Positions 10,910 to 23,232 of a stretch of DNA of 64,000 bases are shown here, one piece after another; position 1 is the stretch's first letter; every line of letters begins with the position of its first letter. Under the pieces are notes generated by a model. That model worked only from the letters and a program-made list of their open reading frames with translations, did no database searches and was not told where the DNA came from. This stretch comes from Pogostemon cablin. Lineage: Eukaryota > Streptophyta > Magnoliopsida > Lamiales > Lamiaceae. The stretch lies in the NCBI GenBank assembly GCA_023678885.1, contig CM042985.1, positions 14,300,465 through 14,364,464 on the forward strand, in the 5' to 3' direction. The translations under genes and the position numbers were made by a program.

Positions 10910-11540
10910 AAAAGATAAAAAGAAAAAGAGAAAAAGGGTGAAGAAAAGGAGAATAATGGTGTTGAAGAGCTAGAAAAAGTTGGAAAGACAATTTTGTACT
11001 TGAAGGAGAAAGATGGAAGAGTGTTGTGCTTAATTGAAGTGATGAGAAAAAATAAAGATTGAGAGAGACGACCGCTTGATCGATCCAAGTTTTGAGTCAC
11101 TTGTCCATATATTTCCTACCTTAACCAAAGAGCCCACGTTACAACTAAATAAAAAGACCTTTTTGATCCATGATTTGCTAGCTACAAGTAAAAATAGAGT
11201 TTGAGACTCTTGGCAAGCTTATGGTTACTCATGCACTTGAATTGAATTTGAGAGTAAACACCTTAACCCATAAGTGTACATCTTTTAAAGTTTAGTGCGA
11301 GTGATATATGCTTCCCGTGAGAGCATGTCAATGGAGCATTTGAATTGGTGGTGATTGTCTTATCTTGTATGCTATGAATTAATTATTATATATAATGAGA
11401 ATTGCATGACCTGAATTGAGGACAATTATATTTTGAATATGGTATGAGTCATAGTCATTGTTTCCCTGCTAATTTTCATACTCTCTCTCTTTATTTTTAT
11501 TTTGTTGCCTCGGGATGAACAATGGGCAAGTTTGGGGGTT

Positions 11541-13322
11541 TGTTGAGAGTGAAAATAAGCGTTTTTAGTATCCAATTTAACACTTTTTTGATGAGAATTG
11601 TTGTCATATATTAGCACAAGTATCTTATATTCAATATATTTGAGAAAAAGGTACACTTGAGATCTTTTGTTGTGTTTTAGGTGGAAAAAGGATCAAAAGT
11701 GTAAAGTTGGAGAAAAAGTGCAATTTGTGCAATGGTGCTAAAAAAGACATGTCCAAATTGTGTATTTTTTTGTGTTCATGTGGAGATCTGAATTGGAAGC
11801 TTGATATACAGTTGGAAAGCCACAGAAGAGAGGGTCATTTTGGCATAAAGAACTCCCCAATCAGATTCCAAACGAGAAAGTTATGATAAAAATTATGACA
11901 TCGCGCGAGCTGTGCCGAACAGAACGGCTGTGTCACTTTTCATGACTTGTTACACCTTCAAATCTTGGATTTTTTGTGAGTACATGGATTGAAATCCAAG
12001 GAAGAGAGGATCGCGTGAGCACAAGAATCACTCAAATCAAAGTTTGGACAAGGAAGTTATTCTCAAAATCGTGAAGTCGCGCAGCTGGCAGCGAGAATTT
12101 TCGAGAATTTACGAAAATTTCTGAAAATTACTTATTTCTTGGAGCACAATTAATATCCTTATCACATAATCCTCTATGATTTACCCGTACCTTTTATTTC
12201 CTTATTTAATTCTCTTCTCACACCAATATATATTTTACATCATTATTCATTGTGAGAGGAGAGCCACATCCATCCTACACTACCCAACAAGGGGGGATCA
12301 CCCCCTAATCATCATCCACATCATTTACTTCATTCATCCATCACTTTGAAGATTCGTCTGCTGAATCAAGAAGAGAACCAAGAGGTCAAGACGGAGAAGG
12401 ACGCGACGACGCCCCAATTTATGGTTTTTATTATTTTCTAATTTATCTTGTATTTTTCCGACATCCGGGTAAGATCTATCCAACACCCATGATTGTTCTT
12501 CGCAACGTCATGGGCTGAACTGTTTTGGTAGATATAGGGTTTTAAAGCTTTTTATGAATTAATTGAACTTTCGTGTGTATACTTCAACACTATTTGTGGA
12601 TTTATTTTATATAAGACAATGCTTTATTAATTCATACTCGGAGTTGTTTTGTGAATCTTTAACTGTTATGTAGAGTCTGAATACATATCTTGGTTATTGA
12701 TTTGTGTGGGTCCACTGCTGAGCATGATTATATGTTATGATTCTAAGTGAGGGGACTCCGAAGCTTCATTAGAACTATCTTATATGAATACTTATTAATT
12801 GAATTGGATTCAGATTAACAAGTATGATAAATAAGATAATTTTATAGTACCTATAAAGGGAGATCATATCGGGTTAGAGTACCAATCCTAGGGGAAAATA
12901 ATTGATACTGATAGTACCTAAAAAAGGGGTGAAATTATATCTCTTGCTCCAAGATTATTCACACGTGTTACATGCTTATTTACTTGTGTCTATAGAGTAG
13001 ATTTGCATGATTTAGTGATACGTCCATATTCCACAAGGCAGAGTCGGACTTTGATACACCAAAGGGAGATTAATGAGTGAAACTGGATTATCCTAGAGCT
13101 ACCTATTCTCCTACTTATCAGCTTTCGTATTCATCTAGTGATATTTTATTTTATTTGTTATTTAATAATTCTGCTTAGTAGTTGATAATTAATTTAGTAA
13201 ATAATTAAATTGATAATACGCCGTCCTTTAGGTTCGATATTTAATTTGGTCGCTTGCTTAAGCTGCAACTGATATCTTTCATACTTGGGGATTAATTTTG
13301 CTTGTAAAGAAAACGCACATCA
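11541..13322 (+). mobile_element. Athila-type LTR, complete (3' LTR)
   Basis: A 1782-bp LTR starting TGTTGAGAGTG right after a PPT (TTTGGGGGTT) and ending AAAACGCACATCA. It matches 8487-9609 over its last 1.1 kb. It has a single G6-ATCA-C5 block at about 12292. Its U3 half differs from the other Athila LTRs here, while its R/U5 half is clearly homologous. The right flank is a pol fragment, not a fresh target site, so the border is probably a recombination junction. Confidence 0.88.
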
Positions 13323-13860
13323 GAGACATGCTTGGCAAAATCTCTTACTTTTCCCACTACGGAGCAAGATGAGCTCTCCAACGAGGTATGTATTGAATTT
13401 TTAAAGAACTTACTTGCTTTGGTGATGATAGGTATGAATAAAAAAGAACCAAGTTTGAAGAAGTGAAGTGAACTAGGCAGTACCTACCTTTGGATAGAGA
13501 GAGCACACCAAAAGAAGAAAAGAAGGAGGAGTTGAAACAGCTACCGGAACACTTGAAGTATGCCTATTTAGGTGAAAATGAAACTTATTCGGTAATTGTA
13601 TCATCTTCTCTTACTAATGAGCAACTTGAAAATTTGTTGGATGTGCTTAGAATTATAAGTCTGCTATTTGATGGTCTCTTGATGATTTGAAAGGTATTAG
13701 TCCATCATATTGCATGCATAAGATAAGGTTGTTAGATGAGACTAAGGGAGGTATTCAGATTCAGTGGAGGGTTAATCTCGCGATTCAAGAAGTGATTAGG
13801 AAGCAAATCTTAACGTGATTAGATGCAGGAATTATTTTTCCCATTAGTGATAGTCCCCAT
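13323..13860 (+). pseudogene. Athila pol fragment (protease-RT junction)
   Basis: Starting directly at the LTR end, this piece is homologous to 36440-36978 and 45373-45905 of the composite element. It encodes the linker between protease and reverse transcriptase, including LPEHLKYAYLGENE and VIVSSSL (13490-13690), then the degenerate segment before the RT core. Stops and frameshifts occur, for example a TGA for Trp in the segment before GIIF. At 13861 it is cut by a copia LTR just after GATAGTCCCCAT, a position still continuous in the other copies. Confidence 0.85.
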
Positions 13861-14575
13861 TGTTGGCAATCGATCGTTTGGCTTAGCGTGATTCGTTAGG
13901 AATTCATGTAAACAATAACAGTGGAAGTAATGATTAAAGTTTACCTTTCTTCAGGGTTGATGTAGAGGATGAATAGTTGCAGAGAACTACCTCTTAATCT
14001 TCTGCTGTATGACCCAAGTCCAATCCTGATGTTGTGTGGGCAACAATCTACATGATTTCTCAATCTGCTTTCTTCCCTCTTCTCACGTCAAAAGTGGCGC
14101 AAGCTTAGAGTTCCAGAAAGCAGAGATAACTTATATATTGGGCTACAGCAGGGACTAGGAGGAGAAATTGGGTTGGGCCTCCATTGGGCTTAAATATCCA
14201 AGCTTAGCCCAAAGCTTATACTTAAGTCCAATAATAATAATATAGTCCACTAAAATATTATTACCGCACTGCCTTTCCAATCCCAAAATTACATTTTGGG
14301 TTCCTTCTTATTATGAGCCCTACAGTCTCCCGATGTTTAAGATATACAATGTCCATTAATTAATTAAGTTACTGACAACTTAAATTAATTAATATCTCTT
14401 CCGATAGTAGTACCACTCAATCTTATTATCATGTCGGAATTAATCCACTTGCAAGATTTACATGATAATCCTTATGAGCTCCTCAAGGGGACATCATCAA
14501 CCTATGTCGGACATGGATTCCTTCTACAATCAACAGCACACCATAGAGACAACACTACTTCCCAATGTTGGCAAT
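13861..14575 (-). mobile_element. Partial copia LTR
   Basis: 715 bp homologous to the first 690 bp (plus-strand sense) of the LTR at 14576-15761, starting with the same TGTTGGCAAT. It breaks off at TACTTCCCAA where the next, complete LTR begins. It is either a target LTR interrupted by a second copy of the same family, or an LTR-LTR recombination product. Confidence 0.85.
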
Positions 14576-15761
14576 TGGATCGTGTGGTTCAACGTGATCG
14601 TTAGGATGACAGGTAAACAAAATCAGCGGAAGCGAATATAAACGTTTAATGTACTTCTGGGTTGGTGTAGAGGATGATCTGTAGAGAACTATCTCTGATC
14701 TTCTACTGTATGTCCCAAGTGTGATCCTGCTGTTGTGTGGGCAACAGTCTGCAGGATTTCTCAATCTGCTTCTTTCCCTTCTCACGTCAAAAGAGGCGCA
14801 GGAATACTTAGGGTTCCAAGAGGCTGAGTTTACTTATATAGTGGGCTACAGCAGGGATCAGGAGGAGAATTGGAGTTGGGCCTCCATTGGATTAAATATC
14901 CAAGCTTAGCCCAAAGCTTATATTTAACCCAATAATAATAATAAAGTCCACTAAATTATTATTACTGCACTACCCACTCCAACCCAAAATTACGTTTTGG
15001 GCTCCTTCTTATTATGAGCCCGAAGTCTCCCTATGTTTAAGATATACAATGCCCATTAATTAATTAAGTTACTGACAACTCAAATTAATTAATATCTCAT
15101 CCGAGAGTAGTACCACTCAACCTTATTATCATGCCGGAAATTAATCCACTTGCAAGATTTACATGATAAACCTTATGAGCTCCTCAAGGGGACATCATCA
15201 ACCTATGTCGGACATGGATTTCTTCTACAATCAACAGCACACCATAGATACAACACTATTTCCCAACTCACCGAGTTTGTTGATTTAATACTTATAAATC
15301 TCACCCATTGATGAATCAAAGAAATATATACTGCCCTACGTGTCGAGGTTATTGTATAGGGATTAAGAGCACAAACTTCCATAATAACAGAGATCAAGTT
15401 CTACTATATAGTCAGTATAAGAAGAACGATCTCAGGCGATCCTACTCAATACACACGAGCGCACTAATGTGATTCTATAGCCAAGACAAGCTAATACCGA
15501 ACCACACTACAACCATACCGATAGAGAGTCCCCGTCTATCTCAGTTGTGAGTATCTGTTTATACTTTATAAGGAAACCGATAATATGATCTTCCGCGTGT
15601 TGTCGCACAACATATTATCTACAGTATAAAGTAAATGGACTATTGCATCATGCATATAAAATAAATTATAAGATGCAATCATTTGATCATATGATTCTCA
15701 TTTCAAATATTGTTGTGACATTGTTCATACTAAAGCTACACTTTTAGTATACAATCCAACA
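14576..15761 (-). mobile_element. Copia LTR (complete)
   Basis: A 1186-bp LTR with matching ends TGTTGG...CCAACA. On the minus strand the bases just upstream of it are AGTGGGAGAT (plus-strand ATCTCCCACTT from 15762), the polypurine tract of this copia family. It is therefore the 3' LTR of the minus-strand element at 15762-19191. Homologous LTRs lie at 27712-28906 (plus) and 38774-40107 (minus). Confidence 0.88.
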
Positions 15762-18700
15762 ATCTCCCACTTATACTAAAAGACTATGCTGTCATGTCTT
15801 CTGCCATACATCTGATTCCTACTCCCACTCACGACCATTAAAAGCTCTCGCCTTAAGGTCCATGTATATGGATTTACTAGGTCATCATCCAATGTAATCT
15901 AGGCAACAACAACCTTCCCCTCATCATACGATTTCTCGTAACAGGTAGTACTCGCGCTCCATGTGTTTAATTGCCTTATGGACTTGTAATTTCTTCAAGT
16001 TTGTAACTGCACCAATATCATCAATGTAAATTGTGATTACCTTGGGCAAACTTAGAAACACTTCAAAGTCCATCATGAAGTCTCTAGAGTCATATAGATA
16101 CTTTGGCTGTCTTATAGGCTCCAATTTATAATCTTTCCATGATGGAGTCCGGAGTCTGAAATATATTTCTATATAACACTCCTCCACATTATGACTCTAC
16201 TTCCTAAGATTAAACACATAACCTTTGAGGAGAATTTACTACAGTCCAATCTGACTAAAAATTCGAATCTACGTAATCCACAAGAAGCAGTGAATCTGCT
16301 CAGTAAGTCTACATATAATTTCCAGTCCTTCTCAGGCACTTCATATATGTCTTACCACAGTTCATCATTCTTGTTCCGGGTTACGTTGATACCCACTGTT
16401 CATGCATCCAGCAAAACAGATATCCAACTTCGTTCATAGCATTCCTTAGATTAAGCTTCCTTATTCGACGAAGCATAAGGAACTGCTTTCATCTTCTTTA
16501 TCTTCTTTTTGTGTCTTAAGACACAATCACTAAGATAAATTCACATGCTAAACGAGTATGGACTGTATCATTTTATGAAACTTGAGATAAGCATAACATC
16601 CTTTCTTGTGATCCGTATTACCGTGATCAAAAGGATGTATTTTGCCTTTCTTAAGTCCTTCATCACTACCGCTTTATTAACCGTACCCATACGCCCAATA
16701 ATACTCTTTCATTGTCTCCAATGAGCAAGATACTATCTACGTATAGTACAAGAAACACCACCATGTTTCTGTCACTCTTTACAACACACAAGGCTCATCT
16801 GCTCATTGATTTAAATCCATGCCACTGGATTACCTAATCAAAACAGATGCTTCACGATCTCAAAGCTTGCTTTAGTCCATCGCTGGACACTTTTAAGCTT
16901 ACTATCAAAATGCTATTAGTACTTTGCAATGAATCACTCTGGTTGCTTCACATAGATATTTTCCTCAAGACTTCCAATCAGGAAAGCTGTCTTTGACATC
17001 TATTTTCTGTTCCTCATAGCAGCAATAAAAGAATCCGGATCAACATAAGCATAGCTACCAGCAAACATGTTTCCTCATAATCGAACCATTTCTTTCTGAG
17101 TACACTTTTTCGCAACAAGCTTTGCTTCCAAGGTTTTCACCTTTCCATATGATCCTCTTTTATTTCCTTTGACCACTTGCAATGGCTTTTACACCATTTA
17201 GTGGTCATACAAGTTCCCAGACTAAATATAGAATCTGTAGATTCTATTTCAACATTCATTGTAACTTACTAAGATTCCGCATTTTCATCTTGTAGTGCTA
17301 CGTCGTATCCGTGGGATAATACCATGTTCACTAGGGATCAAGTCTCACGACTCTCCCGAAACATATATTTATGGGTTGTCATACAATCCTCCCACTACGA
17401 CAAGGCACTACATGTAATTGTGTATCAGACGTGACACGCGTTGCAGTTTACCTTGTGGCATATCCTCTTGTACACTTGGTACTTTAACTTTGTATTTTCC
17501 TCTCACTTCCTTTAGAACAACTCATACATGGGTTTGTGATTTATTACATAGTCCTTTTCCAAAAAATCCAGTGTTTGTGTTGACAATCACCCTTCGATCT
17601 TTTGGACTAAATAAATCACCCTCCATTTTTCTAGGATATCCTATATACAGACAAATGTTTCACGAATTACTGTATCTAGGGCATATCCATAAAATGAATT
17701 TAATTATTCCAAATAATTCATCATCTATCTAATCATAACCATAAGAGCCTTATTCCTTCTATCCACCACACCATTCAGTTTGGGGCATACCCGGTGTAGT
17801 CAACTTGAGATTTAATCTCAACTTCTGATTATTAGTTCCTAACTATCCTAAGAGGTTTTCATCATTATGATTGAATCGTAATGATATGATATATTTTCCA
17901 TGACGCTTCATTGTACCAGCCTTACAATTCTTGAATTAATCCAAGAACTTAGACATGCAGTGCATCAAATAAATATATCGATTTCCAGAATAATCTTTGA
18001 ATATTCATAACCACCTCTCGCCTGGATATTGTTGGGTTCGCTTGAATCAGAATGAACTAATTCCAACATATATATCTTTGGCTCTAAACCCCACAGCCTT
18101 GAAAAGGCAGTTAATCATTTTTACTTCCAAGCAAGACTCGCAAGTCTGATAGTTTCCACTTCAGATAAACCTTACGGTCTATAGGCTATCAACTTTTGAA
18201 TCCTACTCAAGTAAAATGAATTAGTCTTAGACGCCAAATGTATGTTTAGTTCATCTCCGAAGGTTCCTTTCTCTTACTAATATTAGAAGATGCATTATTT
18301 AATTACTATTTATTGCATCTGTGGGATGTACATGATTCAAGAGTATACTTTTTATCCACCAACGTACTTTAACGGATTATAGCCTCATTCCTCATTACTA
18401 TGACCATGTCATTTAAATGAAATGAAGTATCCATCCGTTAATGCATAGAAACCGAAATTAAATTCTTTCTATGAAACGTACGTAAAGACAATTTCTTATA
18501 ATCAATTGTTTATTCTTATCATGAGATAAATAAACAACTCCCACTGCAATAGCCACTACCTTTGTAGTTTTACCCATGTCATAACTATCTTATCCTTACT
18601 CAGTGATAAATATTTAGTGATTCCAGTATCTATGCACTTCGTGTCAGTAGATGCTATCACTAATCATATTAAAACAACTAGTGAATAAGATATTAAGTTT

Positions 18701-19191
18701 GTTCACTTTATGATGAAAATGACTTTCTTTTGCCACATGTTTTGTTAGAAGTTTCCCACCATATACAACCTCTCGTATTTCAGGTAGAACTTGCTCAAAA
18801 CATCCAGGCAAATTGTGAAGAATAAATTGATTTAGGTTTCCCTTTCAATTTCTATTCCAAGCTTTTCCAATTCATTCATCAATTCAACCATGATCTTGCA
18901 CCTTTTTAAATTACTCAAGTATCCGAAGAGTTACATGAGACCATCATATTTCTATGAACCTCTCATCTCTTCACTAGAAACTTTAATAGGCATCATGAGA
19001 TGTCCTTTGTGAGAACACACATGTATTTTCTTAAGCAGTAGAAATTTAAAATCAAGATCCTTTTCTAATCAACTTTATTTGGACAAGTAAATATTATTTC
19101 TTTTAGTAAACAATTAGTGAAATAAAACCATTCGAAATTCAGAGAATCTTAAATAAATATTCCAATCAAATCTTCGAATTTTATCCTTTTA
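15762..19191 (-). pseudogene. Degenerate Ty1/copia gag-pol (minus strand)
   Basis: Reading right to left, the order is that of copia. A gag remnant (about 18960-18720) contains MVELMNELEKLG. An integrase zinc-binding remnant lies near 18140 (CESC). The RT has YVDSILLIG at 16743-16717, where the second catalytic Asp of YVDD is replaced by Ser (codon 16732-16734). The RNase H end (16187-15924) contains VHKAIKHMEREYYLLREIV. Many stops and frameshifts are present and no frame exceeds 105 codons. The 5' LTR and primer-binding site are missing: at 19192 the sequence switches to Athila 3' UTR. The element is dead. Confidence 0.85.
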
Positions 19192-19806
19192 TATTGTTTA
19201 TTGTTACTTGTAGTTTATGGGGGAATTGATGTTGATTACATGCTTTGAATAGTGCTAAGGAAATCTATTACCCATGTGAGAATTTGAGTCTTTTAATTAT
19301 GTTACATTGATGCATGATAGTTTATTCTTGAGAGAATCGTTCACACGTTTATATTCTAAAACTTGGCTTGGAGTCTTGTTTGAGATTCGTGATTGATAAT
19401 TGAGCTACTTAGCCAAAGTTTACCTTACCTTATAATGTGTCATTGAAAGCCCTGTTGAGCCTTTAAAAGCTTTTTCTTTGGCAAGCCTTTGATAAAAGCC
19501 TTTATTACCTTTACTTTAGCTTAAATTACCATATTTGCTAGTAGAGAGTTGAGGTGAATAAATTGCTAGTGTTGAATGTGAAGAAAAAAGGAAGGAAAAT
19601 TTTGCTAGTAATGAGTAAAGAAAGAATGTGGTTAAATCTTGTTTAGGGGTAGTGTCTAAAACGGGTACCCCGACTACTTAGAAGGGTAGTGTTGAAATTG
19701 GTACCCTTCTTCTCTACTATTGAATTTAGTCACTTTATCCAAATTCTCCTACCTTTACCAAAGAGCCAACATTACAACCCATAAGACAAGTCCTTTGTGA
19801 TCCTAG
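19192..19806 (+). repeat. Athila 3' UTR segment, near-identical to 23505-24119
   Basis: 615 bp that aligns without gaps to 23505-24119 with only about five mismatches by eye. It includes the twin stem-loops (19646-19710) and the conserved CTCCTACCTTTACCAAAGAG stretch. It is joined on the left to copia DNA and on the right to an integrase fragment, so it is displaced from its normal place before an LTR. Confidence 0.93.
19646..19710 (+). other. Twin conserved stem-loops in Athila 3' UTR
   Basis: GGGGTA (19646-19651) pairs with TACCCC (19666-19671) across a 14-nt loop. AGAAGGGTA (19680-19688) pairs with TACCCTTCT (19702-19710) across a 13-nt loop. The same pair recurs at 23959-24023. Confidence 0.75.
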
Positions 19807-20356
19807 AGAAAGTAGTCGGAACCAATAGGAATGATTGGGCTATGAAGTTCAATGACGTCTTATGGGGGTTCTGAACTTCATATAAGACTGTGCTAGGGAT
19901 GTCACCTTATCAAATCGTCTATGGAAAACTGTGCCACTCACCCATGGAGATTCAGCATAAGTCTTTTTTAGACATTAAGAAGTTTGAACTTATCCATTAA
20001 GGAGGCCAAGGATTTAAGGTTGACTCACATCAATCAATTGGATGAGTTTAGAAGTCAAGTTGTCAAGAACTCGGTGATCTACAAGGAAAAAATGAAGAAA
20101 TGGCATGATTCAAAGATCACTTTTAAGGAGTTCAAAGAAGGGGATGAGGTATTACTCTTTAACTCTCAATTGAAGCTTTTGGAAAAAATTTAAATCGAAG
20201 TGGACGCGACTGTTCATTATACATAGAGCCTGCGGAGAGGGGAGTTTTGAGATCATGTACAAAGACGGAGACATGATAGTGGCGAATGGGTATCGGTTGA
20301 AGAACTTTAAGTTGTCAGATGATGCTTGCGTTGTCTTTGAGGATACCTTGAATTGA
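19807..20356 (+). pseudogene. Athila integrase C-terminal fragment
   Basis: Homologous to 47881-48430. It begins inside the integrase after the catalytic Glu region (RKDWAMK), runs through the tail with KEFKEGDEVLLFNSQLKLL (in the frame 19984-20193) and ends with a degenerate GRRLK-like segment and DACVVFEDTLN. There is a TGA inside the GF segment near 19875, a TAA at the junction near 20000, and a frameshift near 20190. It starts exactly where the displaced 3' UTR segment stops. Confidence 0.85.
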
Positions 20357-21265
20357 AGTGGTACCGTCGTGACTCTCCGACGTTAAACATGAGCGCCTGT
20401 TGGGAGCTTACTCTCCCGTTTTATTGTTTTATTTATTTTGTGTGCGTAAGAAATTTTTATATTTGCGGTGCTAATTAATTGGCAATTACATCTCTGTGCA
20501 AACTTAGTTTCGACTGTGTTTCTACTATATTTGGGGGGTGTGATGTTCAAACCTCATCGTAGCACCAAAAGTATAATCTTTTTTTATAACGTTTGCTAGG
20601 GGAGTTGATTTTTTGTGATATATTAAAACTTTAGGTTTTGATGTATCGATTTTTTGCAAGTTGCCTAGTGTTCAGTGGTGTTTTATTCATTATAGTGTGA
20701 GCAGAATTATATATACTTATATTTTAGAGTCTAAGAAGTGGTTCTCTAGCTATTGTTTTGGTTTCATTTGATGACTAATGTTTTTTTTAGTCTGAATTTT
20801 AAAGGGGATGAAGAAATCACTAGGAATTGAGCATCGGAAGCCCGCTCAACCAAACATTGAGGTCGACCGGGTCACTTTAAGGCGGATCCTAAATTTTTTA
20901 GAATACAGAGGTGTCGCTCGACCATATAGGTGCCGCTCGACCAGAACATCTTTGTCGAGTGGAGTATAGAGGCGGGTTCATCTTACAGAGTAGTCACTCA
21001 ACCATGCTAAGGGCACTCGACCAAACCACCCGACGAGTGAAGGAGCAGTTTGTGAATATATGGTCAGTTTCCACGCTGCTCGACCATTTTCTCACCATCC
21101 TTTCTCAAGCAACCACCCCGAATGGTACGATTCTCATCCCAATCACTTAGAATATCTTTCTTTACTCAAACCACACATATTCCACATCAATTTTGGGAGA
21201 TTTAAGCCAAATTTGGGGTTTTCTTCTCAACTTTGAGTTTTTTTCTGCGTCACTTTTATGTACCC
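20357..21265 (+). other. Athila pol-ORF1 spacer with internal PPT and CTCGACCA repeats
   Basis: Non-coding spacer matching 48431-49552. It contains the internal polypurine-like motif TATTTGGGGGGTGTGATG (20527-20545). From 20850 to 21090 it contains a cluster of (G)CTCGACCA and related copies in both orientations. It ends just before the ATG of the leader exon at 21266. Confidence 0.7.
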
Positions 21266-23232
21266 ATGGCTGGAGATAAAGGTATATTTTCTTAACTTAT
21301 TTTTCTTGAGTTGGATTGTACTTCAATTAGTTCAGTTGGATGAAGTTGATTGAACATGTTTTTGGTTTGAATTTTGATATAAATTTGGGTGTTTTTGTTA
21401 AAATTTTATATGAAGTTGCATGAGTCAATTTACGTTGGATTGATGGGATTTTATGAAATTGATGATACATATGTCATCGGCTTGAGTTTAATTGATTATT
21501 TTTATATGGGCTCGTTGATTTTGAGTGACGTTGGTGATAAATCTGAATTGTGGAGTAGTGTTGATGCTTAGGATTGAGCTTGAATGTTGGAATTTCTATT
21601 TATAGTCCTATTGAAGAATGTTGGTATTTTAAATCCTTTAGTGATATCTAGGGCTTAGAATGTCGGTTTTTCCATGATTTAATGTCTCGAAGTTTATCAT
21701 ATGATTGGTTTATACATGTGAGATTTTGGAGAAGTTGAGTTTGAAGTGTTAGGCATATGATTTGATGTCTTGAGTAGAATCTATGATTATAATTAGTCCT
21801 AGGATTGGTTTACTTATTTCTTTGCCTATGTTTTGTATTGAAGTATAATTTTTGTAGGTAAGGGCATTGCCTCTTGTTTCAAGAGGAAGGACAATGGAGT
21901 ATCAAAGAAAGGAGAAACGGGTAAGAAGCTTAAGAAAGATGAGAAGATGCCATCGGATTTTGGGTTGAAAATATCAAATTGGGACGAGAAGAAAGAGCTA
22001 TAGGGAGTGATTTCAAGGAAGATTGCTCGGGCTCGTTACCAAGATGATGAAGCCATGGTGGAGATGTATATAATTAACGATATCAGGCGGATGTTCAACC
22101 AAGTGGGAATTAGTGGATTCATGAATTTGAAGAGGGAGACGTATTTCCACATCACAACGAAGTTGAGATATTTATATGCTAGTCAGTTTAACATGATGTT
22201 TAGATGTCCAGAGGATGCACCTACACATGAGGACGAAGGCTTTGTTGTTGATGAGTTCTAGAGATCGATCATGGGTTTGCAAGGGGATTATGATCCACAT
22301 CAATCGAGGGTTACTTTCATTTGGAATCTGGTGATTGCATATATGGATAGGATCCTCGGAAATACCATCTTTGCCCGAGCTAAGGGTGGGTGTATTCCGA
22401 GAGGAGAGTTATATGTCTTATGGTGCATGATGAACAGAGTCCATATGTGTTATAGCAGTTGCATTGGTTCACTACACACACATTTCAGAAGGTGAATATT
22501 GGAGGATTGATCATAGCGTTGGCCGAGCATTACAATGTGGATTTATCTAGGTATAGGCCGGTGGTTGGTGAGCCAAATTTGATTCTTTTGGCATGTGTGA
22601 GGATGAATTTAGCTCGACATGGAGACTGTGTATGGATGTTCATCCGAGGGATGAATCCAATTTCTTTTCAAATGCCCTTTCTCTCATTGATCTTACTTCG
22701 ATGCAGGTCAATGCGAACTTATTGATGAACACTCCTCCCCATATCACGATCTCTACTACTTGCTGTAATAAGGGAGATTGGCGAACTTTGGTAGATATGC
22801 ATCTTCAGGGTGTGTATCTCGATCTTGATATGATATTAATGGGAGAGCGGAGTATGAGGAGGATCAGCCACAGCAGCAGACATCACCTTTTGAGCATCCA
22901 ATTCCCGAGGTACATATAGAGATGCCTCACGATTTTTCGAAGATGGGTATTCCTCCGATGTAGCCACCACCACCGCAGCAGCCGCAATAGTATGATTTCT
23001 AGCAGGCTCAGGATCGCTTTTATAGAGAGCAATTCAGGATGATGATGAGCACTTTCCCACGTTGAATATGAATCAACAGGAGACGAATCGCCAGCTTTCT
23101 TTGGCGAACATGAACTATGTTGCGCTCAACCTGAGGTATAATGCTATGGATGGAAGGTTAGGAGAGATGAATGAGAACTACAAGGCACTTGATAGAAAGG
23201 TCGACAGTTTTATCAGGGACTTCGATGATTAA
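21266..23232 (+). pseudogene. ATHILA ORF-1 (env-position) protein, intron-containing, degenerate
   Basis: The ORF lies downstream of integrase, where env-like genes of Athila elements sit. Its body resembles the ATHILA ORF-1 family (PF03078): ARARYQDDEAMVEM, MFNQVGISGFM, FHITTKLRYLYASQ, and later KVNIGGLI and DLSRYRPVVGEPNL. A 16-nt first exon (21266-21281, MAGDK plus one base) is followed by a GTATAT donor, a 576-bp intron and a TTTTGTAG acceptor (21857). Exon 2 then stays in frame for about 48 codons until a TAG at about 22001-22003. Further frameshifts occur near 22260 and 22480. Three later stops (22961, 22988, 23000) fall in a Gln/Pro-rich stretch, apparently from CAG. Compared with 49553-51578, about 70 residues after FHITTKL are missing. 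Function of this family is unknown. Confidence 0.82.

Larger units (their letters stand above)
9634..11540 (+). mobile_element. Internal remnant of deleted Athila element (5' UTR joined to 3' region)
   Basis: After about 30 bp of 5' leader the sequence jumps (near 9670, at GACTCTACCGTCATGACTCTCC) to what in other copies follows the integrase (compare 48434). All of gag and pol is therefore deleted. The env-position ORF is also missing. Retained parts are the internal polypurine-like motif (9847-9865), the 3' UTR with three tandem stem-loops (10803-10909), the conserved TACCTTAACCAAAGAGCCCA stretch near 11120, and a terminal PPT AAGTTTGGGGGTT just before the LTR at 11541. Confidence 0.8.

Noticed and set aside
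10861..11100. 79-codon minus-strand frame
   Set aside because: It lies over the conserved stem-loops and purine-rich 3' UTR of an Athila element on the opposite strand; no similarity to any protein.
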